This document shows positions 36,401-51,400 of a DNA stretch of 64,000 nucleotides, in pieces (within the stretch, counting starts at the first letter, position 1; every line of letters starts with the position of its first letter). The translations under genes and the position numbers were made by a program. Source of the stretch: Symbiodinium kawagutii (Eukaryota > Sar > Dinophyceae > Suessiales > Symbiodiniaceae); assembly GCA_009767595.1 (NCBI GenBank), contig VSDK01007202.1, positions 551,015 to 615,014 of the forward strand, written 5' to 3'. The notes under the pieces are model-generated. The model saw only the letters and a list, made by a program, of their open reading frames with translations, made no database searches and was not told where the DNA came from.

Positions 36401-39400
36401 ACAGTAGAAAAGGTCGTCCAGTCATGTCAGGTTCATAGCCATTGTCATGTCAGTGCGGCTATGCCATGCCGGGCGCAACCCACCCCTTCAACTCGGCCAG
36501 GTCGGAGGGGACGCCACTGGCCCGAATCCATTCGCTCAGCTTGCAGAGACTGGTGCCGACGGGGTGACGATGCGGTAAGAGGTTAAACCCGTTGTCCCTG
36601 TCTAGCTGGGTATCATCAGCAACAAGAAGGGAACCATTATAGCAACTGAGCGGACATAGCACTGTTGGTTGTTTGTGTGTTTGATTGGTTGGTATCTACA
36701 ACCATCGCAATTCACAAAACACTATGGATACAATTACCCACCGTACATGACTGTACCAGTTCTATTTTGTCAGCTTGGTGATGCATTGAGTGGTTGGTTG
36801 GATACATGACATCAGTCGATGTCGTGACAAACAACCAACCAAAATGGTAGATTACAAGTCGTGATTGATTGGTTTGTGGTGATAGTAGTGGGCGATCAAC
36901 AAAATATAAGCATTAATTGATGGTAGCCTTTGGTTGATAGTCTCTCACATCATTTAACTTGGGTTGTCTCTTTTTGGTTGCTGGGCCAATGAAATGGGAA
37001 GAGAACTAATCATCAGACCTACCAACCTACCGGGTTTATAGCTGGGCTTAATGGAGTGAAATGTGATAACATATTGCATAGAACATGTCAGAACATGCCT
37101 GGGAACGTATTGGACTATGTCAGGGAAGCCGCAACAACATGTACTCATATACCGTCATATACCCAAGTATTTCCGAGAACATGTCAGAATAGGCGTTACA
37201 CAACACATCTGAGTAGATGTCACATAAGTTGTCACCTGTCGCAACGGATGTCAGAGCAACACTATAAACATTTACCAAAATAGCATGCTGCAGTTTATGC
37301 GATACGACATTTCGCAGTGGGAATCGCTCCAAGCAAAGTACAGAACTGTGTTTCTTCAAATTAGGGCAACCGTTTTCTTTGTGTGGACAGGTTTTGCTGG
37401 TTATTCCACTCCCCTGTGGACGTCTAGTGCGAAAAGGGTGCATTTTTGTTGTGCGCTATTCTTGTTTTCAAGTGCGGATCGCTTTGTGTGGAGGTTTCTA
37501 GGCATATCTTGTAGTATGTTCGAGCAAGTGAACTGTGAAGTAGGCAATGATGAATATTGACTGTGACATCCTATAGGATTCTAGGTCTGAGTCCATGCCA
37601 CTGAGTTGCCACGTATTGCCACCAAGAAATTTGGCAGACAGATCACAGCATGGCTGCTTGACAATTCAGTTTGGCTTGCCCAGATGTGAAAACAAGCGGT
37701 AATCCCTGATTCCCGAAATAATTTGCACCAAAGTTGCAAAAATACTTATTTGACTTTGCAATTCAACAGGGACAATCATCGTTATGATGCTTATGCTTAT
37801 GCTGGCATTTTGCCAACATGTTGTCGACCAGTCAAAACATGCGGTGACTATTTTGCATGACTAGATGGGTATGTTTGTAAACGGGTGCACCTCAAAACCA
37901 TCCCCAGGTAAATCCGGGATGCAGTAGCTCTCACATGCGGCCGTGTACTTGTTGATTATGATCTCCACCAGGTATTCCCAACGAATCACAATGGAACCAA
38001 CCACCCAACTGGTCCCTGGCTATGCTGCAACTTGGACGGCGTGTCACAGGCGAAGGTTGGGGCAATGACTTTGACCTGCAGGCAGATGGGGAGATGTTGG
38101 TGAAAATGACAGGGTACCAGCAGTAACAGTAGGGCATTCGCAGGATCCTGATAGGGCACATAGGGCCAGACACGAAGGATGACAAATTCTGATAGAGGGT
38201 TGTTTAGAGCATGCGTTGTTGCACATTGGTTTGGGTGGGTGGAGCTCTTGGGTTGGTCCCGCTGAAAAGCTGCAATATTACACTGCTCAACTCTGCACAA
38301 TGGAGAAGGGATTACAACGGGGTCACGAGAGATCTGTGCCCATGCGCCTCATGGTGTAGAGCCTTCAGAACCATGAGACAGAAGCTCATGTTTGAAGATT
38401 GTGAAATAGATTTGTTGGTAGGACACGTTCAACCTGCTCGGTTGATGCTAGTAGAAAATCATTAGCCGGGTGCTCTAGTCCTGGCTACCGCCATGGGTTC
38501 CCAACCATCCTCTGGGTCTTAGTGTTTTCGGAGAAATGGTTGCACGCAACCAACTAAAAGTTAAGCTTTAGGCAGTGGTAGCAAAAAGCCGCCACGTACA
38601 TCATCAAGTCTGGAGATTCTAGATGAAGTTAGATGTTTTGCCCACATGGCTGATCATGCCTCATTGGCTTTAGGTCCATTTCTGCGAAGGCCATGTGATT
38701 CCGGAGAGCAATATCAGCACAACTGGAGTAGATGATAGAGCCTCGCCGGCAGTGCCAGGTGCCTTCCAGCAAGGACCCCGAGGCACGCGGACAACAAAGC
38801 GGACTAGCACAGAATTCTCAGCTCATCAAAGGTTTTTCTAGAGTGCGGCAAAGCACCGTTTGGACAGGAGCCCGAGGCTGCCGACGCCTCAAAAGACCTC
38901 CAGGTGCCAAAATTAGTCAGGGAGTTCTCTCCACCGGAATTTATGGTGGGTCTTTGCGGGGATTGGAGTAGACTTGGTTTTAAGTGCACGATGATTGTGC
39001 CGGGATGTTCATCCAACTGCTTAGGGAGGAGCCATTGCAACCAGTCAACCCCCTGATGGTGGACGACCAATGCCCCAACCCTGGGTTTCTGAACATGTTT
39101 TCAGCTTAGCAGCGTAATGCATTCGTTTTTTCTGACCAGTCCAGCCACAAGCAGATCCTTCGACCATGACATGTGTAATGAGTCAGCCATTTATGTCCAT
39201 TTATCTGCTTATCTCCATCGACATCCATTTTTGGCTGAGCGAATGTCATTGGGAAAGCTGATGTGTTTTCAGAAAGCACTAGGCACAACTGTATGAATCT
39301 GAGAACATCAGGGGCTTTTTCATCACGAGTACCAGTATCAGGAATCCTGTTAAAAACCGGTGTCCAGTAGTCTTCGCTGTTTAGTAGTGCCTTGTCGACA

Positions 39401-42400
39401 TCAGTCAACACCTCTTTAAGTCAAAATTGTCCTTAAAGAACCGTGGTTGATTGCGCTGAAGAACCGTTACTGCTTTTGAATGTTTTTGATTGGTACATAG
39501 TAGAGGACGACCGTTGATGGAAGAAATCTTACACTTGGGATACACCACTGGTGTAGTTTATTTCTTCCCACGATACCTGAACTATTTGAGCTCGACCTAT
39601 TTGGGTGAGTGTGAGGCAACATATTAGCATGTATACATATATACATAATGACTGCAATTGTACGAAAAGATTGTTTAACATGATTGTTTTAAACATTTAC
39701 ATTATAGCAGACATGTTTCTCCAACGGCCTGTGTTGGTTCCAGATGTCCACTTCCCTTCATTGCCAAAAAGGTGAAGTAAATAGACCAACTGGAACCCAC
39801 ACATCTTCCTACGGAGATAAACAGAAGGGGAAATCAATCGAGAAACTATACTGAGTGATCTGAGACATCCACTGTGTATAGCCGGGCCAACTTAGAGGAA
39901 TGGGTTTCCTCCGTGCTTGTTACTGTTGAGATGCAAGATCAACAATGGACGGCAAAACTGCACTTATCGTATTGGTTTCCTCCTTCAGATTAAATTGTCC
40001 AAATGAATATGCATCCTCGAGAACGTAAGGCGGGTGGTGATTTGTGAGATAGATTCACTTCCATGGAGAACTGTGAGTCCGACAGTAGAAAAGGTCGTCC
40101 AGTCATGTCAGGTTCATAGCCATTGTCATGTCAGTGCGGCTATGCCATGCCGGGCGCAACCCACCCCTTCAACTCGGCCAGGTCGGAGGTGACGTCACTG
40201 GCCCGAATCCATTCGCTCAGCTTGCAGAGACTGGTGCCGACGGGGTGACGATGCGGTAAGAGGTTGAACCCGTTGTCCCTGTCTAGCTGGGTATCATCAG
40301 CAACAAGAAGGGAACCATTATAGCAACTGAGCGGACATAGCACTGTTGGTTGTTTGTGTGTTTGATTGGTTGGTATCTACAACCATTGCAATTCACAAAA
40401 CACTATGGATACAATTACCCACCGTACATGACTGTACCAGTTCTATTTTGTCAGCTTGGTGATGCATTGAGTGGTTGGTTGGATACATGACATCAGTCGA
40501 TGTCGTGACAAACAACCAACCAAAATGGTAGATTACAAGTCGTGATTGATTGGTTTGTGGTGATAGTAGTGGGCGATCAACAAAATATAAGCATTAATTG
40601 ATGGTAGCCTTTGGTTGATAGTCTCTCACATCATTTAACTTGGGTTGTCTCTTTTTGGTTGCTGGGCCAATGAAATGGGAAGAGAACTAATCATCAGACC
40701 TACCAACCTACCGGGTTTATAGCTGGGCTTAATGGAGTGAAATGTGATAACATATTGCATAGAACATGTCAGAACATGCCTGGGAACGTATTGGACTATG
40801 TCAGGGAAGCCGCAACAACATGTACTCATATACCGTCATATACCCAAGTATTTCCGAGAACATGTCAGAATAGGCGTTACACAACACATCTGAGTAGATG
40901 TCACATAAGTTGTCACCTGTCGCAACGGATGTCAGAGCAACACTATAAACATTTACCAAAATAGCATGCTGCAGTTTATGCGATACGACATTTCGCAGTG
41001 GGAATCGCTCCAAGCAAAGTACAGAACTGTGTTTCTTCAAATTAGGGCAACCGTTTTCTTTGTGTGGACAGGTTTTGCTGGTTATTCCACTCCCCTGTGG
41101 ACGTCTAGTGCGAAAAGGGAGTCAGTGTATTGCCATGAAGAAGTATGGCGGATCACATTGTGCCTGGTTGACAATTCGGTTTGGTTTGCCCAGATGTGGA
41201 CACAAGCGGTATCGTCCCCCAATCCCCACTTCCCAAATTATCTTCCCCGAACTTGAAAAGATTAGCTATGTGACTACATTAGCTCAATAATCATGAATTC
41301 GATGAATTGATGTTAATTTGATGCTGTCGTTTTACCACTACTTATGTGATCAACCAGCCGAAACATGCTGTGATTGGTTTACAGTGCTAGGTGGGTACGC
41401 TTGTAAATGGGTGTACCTGAAAACCATACCCAAGTAAATGTTAGGAAGGAATTACGTGGGGGATGCATGAGCTTAACCATCCCGCAATCTATTTGGGTTT
41501 TTCTCAAAATAGGGCATCCCCCGAATCATCCATGTAATAAACCAACCATTTCCGGGTATCCCTATTTTGAGAAACCACACCATTTGTTTATGATAATGAT
41601 CTCCACCAGGTATTCCCAACGAATCACAATGGAACCAACCACCCAACTGGTCCCTGGCTATGCTGCAACTTGGACGGCGTGTCACAGGCGAAGGTTGGGG
41701 CAATGACTTTGACCTGCAGGCAGATGGGGAGATGTTGGTGAAAATGACAGGGTACCAGCAGTAACAGTAGGGCATTCGCAGGATCCTGATAGGGCACATA
41801 GGGCCAGACACGAAGGATGACAAATTCTGATAGAGGGTTGTTTAGAGCATGCGTTGTTGCACATTGGTTTGGGTGGGTGGAGCTCTTGGGTTGGTCCCGC
41901 TGAAAAGCTGCAATATGAACACTGCTCAACTCTGCACAATGGAGAAGGGATTACAACGGGGTCACGAGAGATCTGTGCCCATGCGCCTCATGGTGTAGAG
42001 CCTTCAGAACCATGAGACAGAAGCTCATGTTTGAAGATTGTGAAATAGATTTGTTGGTAGGACACGTTCAACCTGCTCGGTTGATGCTAGTAGAAAATCA
42101 TTAGCCGGGTGCTCAAATCTTGGCTGCCACCATGGCCCTTCCCAACCATCCTCTGGGGTCTCAGTGTTTTTATGGATTCACACAACCAACTAAAAGTTAA
42201 GCTTTAGGCAGTGGTAGCAAAAAGCCGCCACGTACATCATCAAGTCTGGAGATTCTAGATGAAGTTAGATGTTTTGCCCATATGGCTGATCATGCCTCAT
42301 TGGCTTTAGGTCCATTTCTGCGAAGGCCATGTGATTCCGGAGAGCAATATCAGCACAACTGGAATACATGATACTTGTAGAGCCTCGCCGGCAACGCCAG

Positions 42401-45400
42401 GTGCCTTCCAGCAAGGACCCCGAGGCACGCGGACAACAAAGCAGACTAGCACAGAATTCTCAGCTCATCAAAGGTTTTTCTAGTTTTTTTCTAATTTGTC
42501 AGGGCCGGGTTTGCAGATTTGCACTGGCTCTGGATTTCAGTGCCAGAAAAGACACAGCATAGTGTTTACTTGGGCTGCTCAAACCTTTTGTAGTTCTGGT
42601 TGCCTTCAAGCGGCATGCGTCACTGCAAGCAATAGCGTGTTTCATGTTCCAACGCTGCACGCCGTCCTCAAAACATTCAGTTATTTTTCAAGACCTGGCA
42701 AGTGTTTTGATTTCTCGATTCTAAGAGCTCCCAAAAGGCCAGTGGATGTAAGATGTGAAGCTGCAGATCGAAGAGAAATGCGGCAAAGCACCGTTTGGAC
42801 AGGAGCCTGAGGCTGCCGACGCCTCCAAAGACCTGCAGGTGCCAAAAGTAGTCAGGGAGTTTTTTCCACTTGAATTTATGGTGGGTCTGTGTGCACGATC
42901 ATTGTGCCGGCATGTTCATCCAACTGCTTAGGGAGGGGCCATTGCAACCAGTCAACCCCCTGATTGTGGATGACCAATGCCCCCAACATTGGAGCTTCAA
43001 CATGTTTGAAGCATAACGCATCTTTTTCCGTCCAGTCCAGCCACAAGCAGTCCTTCAACCAAGGCCATGTGTCTTTGACATCAGTGAACACCCCCTTTAA
43101 GTCAAAATTGTCCTTAAAGAACCGTGGTTGATTGCGCTGAAGAACCGTTACTGCTTTTGAATGGTTTTGATTGGTACATAGTAGAGGACGACCGTTGATG
43201 GAAGAAATCTTACACTTGGGATACACCACTGGTGTAGTTTATTTCTTCCAACGATACCTGAACTATTTGAGCTCGACCCATTTGGGTGAGTGTGAGGCAA
43301 CATATTACCATGTACATATACATAATGACTCGAAAAGATTGTTTAATGATGTTTAATATGATTGTTTTAAACATTCACATTGTAGCAGACATGTTTCTCC
43401 AACGGCCTGTGTTGGTTCCAGATGTCCACTTTCCTTCCTTGCCAAAAAGGTGAAGTAAATAGGCCAACTGGAACCCACACAATTTCCTACAGAGATAAAC
43501 GGAAGGGGAAATCAATGGTGCAAGTACTGAGTGATCTGAGACTTCCACTGTGTATAGTCGGGCCAACTTAGACGGATGGGTTTCCTCCGTGCTTGTTGAG
43601 ATGCAAGATTAATAGTGGACGGCAAAACTTGCACTTATCTTATTGGTTTCCTCCTTCAGATTCAATTGTCCAAATCAATTTCCATCCTCAGAAGGCAAAG
43701 TGGCTGTTGAGTTGTGCAGCAGAAGCACTTCCAAGAATGAGAACAAATTGTGCGTTGCTGTGAGTCCGACAGTACAATAGTACAACAGAGTACTGTAAAG
43801 GTCGTCCGGTCATGTCAGGTCCATAGCCATCGTCATGTCAGTGTGGCTATCCCGCGCCAGTTGGGTGCAACCGGCACCCCTCGACTCGGCCAGGGCGATT
43901 CTGGTGGTGCCCTCGCCGGGCCTAATCCATTCGCTCAGCCTGCAGAGACTGGTGCCTTGGAAGATGGGATGGTGGCGAGTGCTGGAGCCAGCCCCTGCTT
44001 AGTTGTGTATGAGCAACGAGAAGGGAACTACTCGGAAACCATGATACGGACACTATGAAAAGATTGGTCGGTAGGTACTGTAGGTAGGTTGGTCGGTATG
44101 CATTTGAAATAGCAATGAACGAAACAATGATAAACATGCCAGTTATAGTGTGTCAGCTGGCTGATTGATGTGTTGAGTGGGTGGTTGGATATGCCTACAG
44201 AATCCTATCAAAATATTGATGTATTTGCAGAAGTGGGCTGACTGTAAACTAGGCAATGGTGAAGATTGACTGCAACATCTTATAGCATTTTAGGTTTGCG
44301 TCCAAGCCAATGTATTGCCACAAAGAAGTGTGGCAGATCACACTGTGCCTGCTTGACAATTCAGGTTGATTTGCCCAGATGTGAACACAAGCGGTTTCAT
44401 GCTGGTTCCCCAAATAATTTTCTGAGAAGTTGAACAGAATACCGTAAATTGGAGGGGGATGGAAATCGCAATAATCATCAATTATTCAATGATTATTTTT
44501 TGTTATTTAGATATATTTTAGCACTAAGTGATCAACCTAGCCAAGAATTCAGTCATCAGTTTGCAGCACTAGAACTGCATTGGTAAATTATCAGTGTAAA
44601 TGGGGCACCCCAACCTTTGCATTTGCCGGAACATTTGCCAATCTGTTTGTTCATATGATAGTGATCTCGGCCTGGTATTCTTCAAAAATCATAACAAAAC
44701 CAACTACCCAACTGGTCATGGCTATGCTGCAACTTCCACTTTGCACTACAGGTAATGACGTCTCGAACTTCTTCGATCAGGCAGATGCAGAGCTGGTGAA
44801 ACTGACTGGGCACCCGTGGGACATGCGTAGATTCGTAGCATCCTGTTAAGGCACAGGGGGCCATGAAGCATGACATTTCAATGAAATGGAACATTCAGTG
44901 TTGCATATTGACATCGGTGGGGGGGGCGCTTCGGTTGGGCCTGCTGAAAAGCTCCAACCTGCTGAAAAGCTCCAACAGGGCTCAACTGCACAATGAATGG
45001 GGCAGCGATTCCGACGGGGTCACAAGAGATTTGTGTCCTTGCGTCTCAGGGCGTAGAGCCTTTTGCACCATAAAACAGGAACTCATTTGGTACAAATGTG
45101 TACTACTGATAGCACATGTTCAGGCTACATGGTTGATGCTTGAGATTAATTTCACCCAATCGTTGACGCTGCGTTTGCAGCTATTCAAAACATCAGTAAC
45201 CAGTAGAAAGGCATTGGCCAACATAACCAACTAGAAACATCTAAAAACTTAACTCTAGGCAGTGCTAGCAGAAGACTACCGCACAAACCATCAAGTCCGA
45301 AGGAACCAGACTGAGATGATAGACGAGTCTAGATCTTTTTTCCCATGTGGGTGATAAAGCCTTATTGACTTATTGAGTTAAGGTCCATTTGTATCCATTT

Positions 45401-48400
45401 GTGCTAAGTCGATATCATCCGGAGAGGGGCACAACTGGAATAGATAGAGCCGTGCCGGCTGCATGCCAGGTGCAGCAGAAGGCCGAGGCACGCGGACAAC
45501 AAAGCAGACTCAGATGGTCTAATCTCCAAGGGCCGGGTTTGCAGATAGCAGCCTCATAGGGGCAATACTTGTCCAAGAAAAGTCTGTGCATAGTGTTCCA
45601 TGGGCTGTGTTGAGGTTTTGTAGTTCTAGTTGTTGTCGGCCGCGTGCATCTCTGCAAGCAATGTCGCATTTCGTGATCCAACGCCCTCCTCAAAGTATTC
45701 ACACCTCTTTTTAGGACCTGACAAGTGTCTTGATTTCTGGGTTCCAAGAGTTCCCAAAAAGCCAGTGGATGGAAGATGTAAAGCTGCAGATGTACGAGAA
45801 ATGTGGCAAAGCACCGTTTGGACAGGAGCCTGAGGCTGCTGAGGCCTCCAAAGACCTGCAGGTGCCAAAAGTAGTCAGGGAGCTTTCTCCACTTGAATTT
45901 ATGGTGGATCTTTGGGGGATTGGAGTAGGCTTGGTAGTTTCACGATGATTGTGCCGGGATGTTGATCCAACTGCTTAGGGAGGAACCATTGCAACCAGTC
46001 AACCCCCTGATGGTGGATGACTAATGCCCCAGCCTTGAATTTTGACATGTTTGCAGCATAACGCATTTTTTCTGCCCAGTCCAGCCACAAGCAGTCCTTC
46101 AACCAAGGCCATGTGTCTTTGACATCAGTGAACACGACCTTTAAGTCAAAATTGTCCCCAAAGAACCGTGGTTGATTGCGCTGAAGAACCGTTACTGGTT
46201 TTGAATGGTTTTGATTGGTACATAAATGGAAGAAATCTTCCACTTGGGATGCACCACTGGCATAGTTTATTTCTTCCAACGATACCTGAACTATCTGAGC
46301 TTGACCTACTTGGGGTGAGTGTGAAACGTATTGGCATGTACAAATAACGACTGCAACTGTACGTAAAGATTGGTTAATATGATTATTGTTGAAAACATTT
46401 ACAGTGTAGCAGACATGTTTCTCCAACGGCCTGTGTTGGTTCCAGATGTCGACTTTCCTTCCTTGCCAAAAAGGCGAAGTAAATAGACCAACTGGATCCC
46501 ACACATCTTCCTACAGAGATAAACAGAAGGGGAAATGAATCGTGCAAGTACTGGGTGATTTGAGACATCCGCTGTGTATAGTCGGGCCAACTTAGACGGA
46601 TGGATTTCCTCCGTGCTTGTTGAGATGCAAGATTAGTGGACGGCAAAACTTGCACTTATCTTATTGGTTTCCTCCTTCAGATTCAATTGTCCAAATCAAT
46701 TTCCATCCTCAGAAGGCAAAGTGGCTGTTGAGTTGTGCAGCAGAAGCACTTCCAAGAATGAGAACAAATTGTGCGTTGCTGTGAGTCCGACAGTACAATA
46801 GTACAACAGAGTACTGTAAAGGTCGTCCGGTCATGTCAGGTCCATAGCCATCGTCATGTCAGTGTGGCTATCCCGCGCCAGTTGGGTGCAACCGGCACCC
46901 CTCGACTCGGCCAGGGCGATTCTGGTGGTGCCCTCGCCGGGCCTAATCCATTCGCTCAGCCTGCAGAGACTGGTGCCTTGGAAGATGGGATGGTGGCGAG
47001 TGCTGGAGCCAGCCCCTGCTTAGTTGTGTATGAGCAACGAGAAGGGAACTACTCGGAAACCATGATACGGACACTATGAAAAGATTGGTCGGTAGGTACT
47101 GTAGGTAGGTTGGTCGGTATGCATTTGAAATAGCAATGAACAAAACAATGATAAACATGCCAGTTATAGTATGTCAGCTGGCTGATTGATGTGTTGAGTG
47201 GGTGGTTGGATATGCCTACAGAATCCTATCGAAATATTGATGTATTTGCAGAAGTGGGCTGACTGTAAACTAGGCAATGGTGAAGATTGAATGCAACATC
47301 TTATAGCATTTTAGGTTTGCGTCCAAGCCAATGTATTGCCACAAAGAAGTGTGGCAGATCACACTGTGCCTGCTTGACAATTCAGGTTGATTTGCCCAAA
47401 TGTGAACACAAGCGGTATCATCCTGGTTCCCCAAATAATTTTCTGAGAAGTTGAACAGAATACCGTAAATTGGAGGGGGATGGAAATCGCAATAATCATC
47501 AATTATTCAATGATTATTTTTTATTATTTAGATATATTTTAGCACTCAGTGATCAACCTAGCCAAGAATTCAGTCATCAGTTTGCAGCACTAGAACTGCA
47601 TTGGTAAATTATCAGTGAAAATGGGGTACCCCAACCTTTGCATTTGCCGGAACATTTGCCAATCTGTTTGTTCATATGATAGTGATCTCGGCCTGGTATT
47701 CTTCAAAAATCACAACAAGACTAACTACCCAACATGGCTATGCTGCAACATCCTCTTTGCGCTACAGGTAATGACGTCTCGAGCTTCTTCGATCAGGCAG
47801 ATGCAGAGCTGGTGACAATGACTGGGCACCCGTGGGACATGCGTAGATTCGTAGCATCCTGTTAAGGCACAGGGGGCCATGAAGCATGACATTTCAATGA
47901 AATGGAACATTCAGTGTTGCATATTGACATCGGTGGGTGGCGCGCTTCGGTTGGTCCTGCTGAAAAGCTCCAACAGGGCTCAACTGCACAATGAATGGGG
48001 CAGCGATTCCGACGGGGTCACAAGAGATTTGTGTCCTTGCGTCTCAGGGCGTAGAGCCTTTTGCACCATAAAACAGGAACTCATTTGGTACAAATGTGTA
48101 CTACTGATAGCACATGTTCAGGCTACATGGTTGATGCTTGAGATTAATTTCACCCAATCGTTGACGCGGGGGTTGCAGCTATTGAAAGCATTAGTAACCA
48201 GTAGAAAGGCATTGGCCAACATAACCAACTAGAAACATCTAGAAACTTAACTCTAGGCAGTGCTAGCAGAAGACTACCACGCAAACCATCAAGTCCGGAG
48301 GAACCAGACTGAGATTATAGACGAGTCTAGATCTTTTTTTTCCCATGTGGGTGATAAAGCCTTATTGACTTATCGAGTTAAGGTCCATTTGTATCCATTT

Positions 48401-51400
48401 GTGATAAGTCGATATCATCCGGAGAGGGGCACAACTGGAATAGATAGAGCCGTGCCGGCTGCATGCCAGGTGCAGCAGAAGGCCGAGGCACGCGGACAAC
48501 AAAGCAGACTCAGATGGTATGCATCAGACTCTTCTCATCTCCAAGGGTATTTGCAGATAGCAGTCTCATAGGGGCGATGGGTGTCCAAGAAAAGTCTGTG
48601 CATAGTGTTCCATGGGCTGTGTTGAGGTTTTGTAGTTCTAGTTGTTGTCGGCCGCGTGCATCTCTGCAAGCAATGTCGCATTTCGTGATCCAACGCCCTC
48701 CTCAAAGTATTCACACCTCTTTTTAGGACCTGACAAGTGTCTTGATTTCTGGGTTCCAAGAGTTCCCAAAAAGCCAGTGGATGGAAGATGTAAAGCTGCA
48801 GATGTACGAGAAATGTGGCAAAGCACCGTTTGGACAGGAGCCTGAGGCTGCTGAGGCCTCCAAAGACCTGCAGGTGCCAAAAGTAGTCAGGGAGCTTTCT
48901 CCACTTGAATTTATGGTGGATCTTTGGGGGATTGGAGTAGGCTTGGTAGTTTCACGATGATTGTGCCGGGATGTTGATCCAACTGCTTAGGGAGGAACCA
49001 TTGCAACCAGTCAACCCCCTGATGGTGGATGACTAATGCCCCAGCCTTGAATTTTGACATGTTTGCAGCATAACGCATTTTTTCTGCCCAGTCCAGCCAC
49101 AAGCAGTCCTTCAACCAAGGCCATGTGTCTTTGACATCAGTGAACACGACCTTTAAGTCAAAATTGTCCCCAAAGAACCGTGGTTGATTGCGCTGAAGAA
49201 CCGTTACTGGTTTTGAATGGTTTTGATTGGTACATAAATGGAAGAAATCTTCCACTTGGGATGCACCACTGGCATAGTTTATTTCTTCCAACGATACCTG
49301 AACTATCTGAGCTTGACCTACTTGGGGTGAGTGTGAAACGTATTGGCATGTACAAATAACGACTGCAACTGTACGTAAAGATTGGTTAATATGATTGTTG
49401 AAAACATTTACAGTGTAGCAGACATGTTTCTCCAACGGCCTGTGTTGGTTCCAGATGTCGACTTTCCTTCCTTGCCAAAAAGGCGAAGTAAATAGACCAA
49501 CTGGATCCCACACATCTTCCTACAGAGATAAACAGAAGGGGAAATCAATTGTGCAAGTACTGGGTGATTTGAGACTTCCACTGTGTATAGTCGGGCCAAC
49601 TTAGACGGATGGATTTCCTCCGTGCTTGTTGAGATGCAAGATTAGTGGACGGCAAAACTTGCACTTATCTTATTGGTTTCCTCCTTCAGATTCAATTGTC
49701 CAAATCAATTTCCATCCTCAGAAGGCAAAGTAGCTGTTGAGTTGTGCAGTAGAAGCACTTCCAAGAATGAGAACAAATTGTGCGTTGCTGTGAGTCCGAC
49801 AGTACAATAGTACAACAGAGTACTGTAAAGGTCGTCCGGTCATGTCAGGTCCATAGCCATCGTCATGTCAGTGTGGCTATCCCGCGCCAGTTGGGTGCAA
49901 CCGGCACCCCTCGACTCGGCCAGGGCGATTCTGGTGGTGCCCTCGCCGGGCCTAATCCATTCGCTCAGCCTGCAGAGACTGGTGCCTTGGAAGATGGGAT
50001 GGTGGCGAGTGCTGGAGCCAGCCCCTGCTTAGTTGTGTATGAGCAACGAGAAGGGAACTACTCGGAAACCATGATACGGACACTATGAAAAGATTGGTCG
50101 GTAGGTACTGTAGGTAGGTTGGTCGGTATGCATTTGAAATAGCAATGAACAAAACAATGATAAACATGCCAGTTATAGTATGTCAGCTGGCTGATTGATG
50201 TGTTGAGTGGGTGGTTGGATATGCCTACAGAATCCTATCGAAATATTGATGTATTTGCAGAAGTGGGCTGACTGTAAACTAGGCAATGGTGAAGATTGAA
50301 TGCAACATCTTATAGCATTTTAGGTTTGCGTCCAAGCCAATGTATTGCCACAAAGAAGTGTGGCGGATCACTGAGGATCACACTGTGCCTGCTGGACAAT
50401 TCAGGTTGATTTGCCCAGATGTGAACACAAGCGGTATCATCCTGGTTCCCCAAATAATTTTCTGAGAAGTTGAACAGAATACCTTTTAAATTGGGGGGGA
50501 TGGAAATCGCAATCATCAATTATTCAATGATTCATTTTTGTTATTTAGATATATTTTAGCACTAAGTGATCAACCTAGCCAAGAATTCAGTCATCAGTTT
50601 GCAGCACTAGAACTGCATTGGTAAATTATCAGTGAAAATGGGGTACCCCAACCTTTGCATTTGCCGGAACATTTGCCAATCTGTTTGTTCATATGATAGT
50701 GATCTCGGCCTGGTATTCTTCAAAAATCACAACAAAACCAACTACCCAACTGGTCATGGCTATGCTGCAACTTCCACTTTGCGCTACAGGTTCTGCCAAT
50801 GACGTCTCGAGCTTCTTCGATCAGGCAGATGCAGAGCTGGTGAAAATGACTGGGCACCGGTGGGACATGTGTAGATTCGTAGCATCCTGGAAAGGAGCAG
50901 AGCCCCATTGAAGCATGACAGTTCAATGAAATATGTCTTTGGAACATTCCGGCAGCAATTCCAACGGGGTCACAAGAGATCTGTGTCCTTGCGTCTCAGG
51001 GCGTAGAGCCTTCTGCACCATAAAACAGGAACTCATGTGGTACAAATGTGTGCTGTTGATAGCACATGTTCAGGCTACATGGTTGATGCTTGAGATTAAT
51101 TTCACCCAATGGTTGACGCGGGGTTTGCAGCTATTCAAAACATCAGTAGACCAGTAGAAAGGCACTAGCCAACACAACTAAGTAGAAACATCTAAAAACT
51201 AAACTCTAGGCAGTGCTAGCAGAAGACTACCACGCAAACCATCAAGTCCGGAGGAACCAGAGTGAGATTATAGACGAGTCTAGATCTTTTTTTCCCCATG
51301 TGGGTGATAAAGCCTTATTGACTTATTGAGTCAAGGTCCATTTGTATCCATTTGTGCTAAGTCGATATCATCCGGAGAGGGGCACAACTGGAATAGATAG

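Noticed and set aside
45899..46504. Minus-strand open frame of about 200 codons, repeated at 48911-49513
   Set aside because: It covers intron antisense to unit U5/U6, is cut by stops or frameshifts in older units, and is long only because the units are recent copies.
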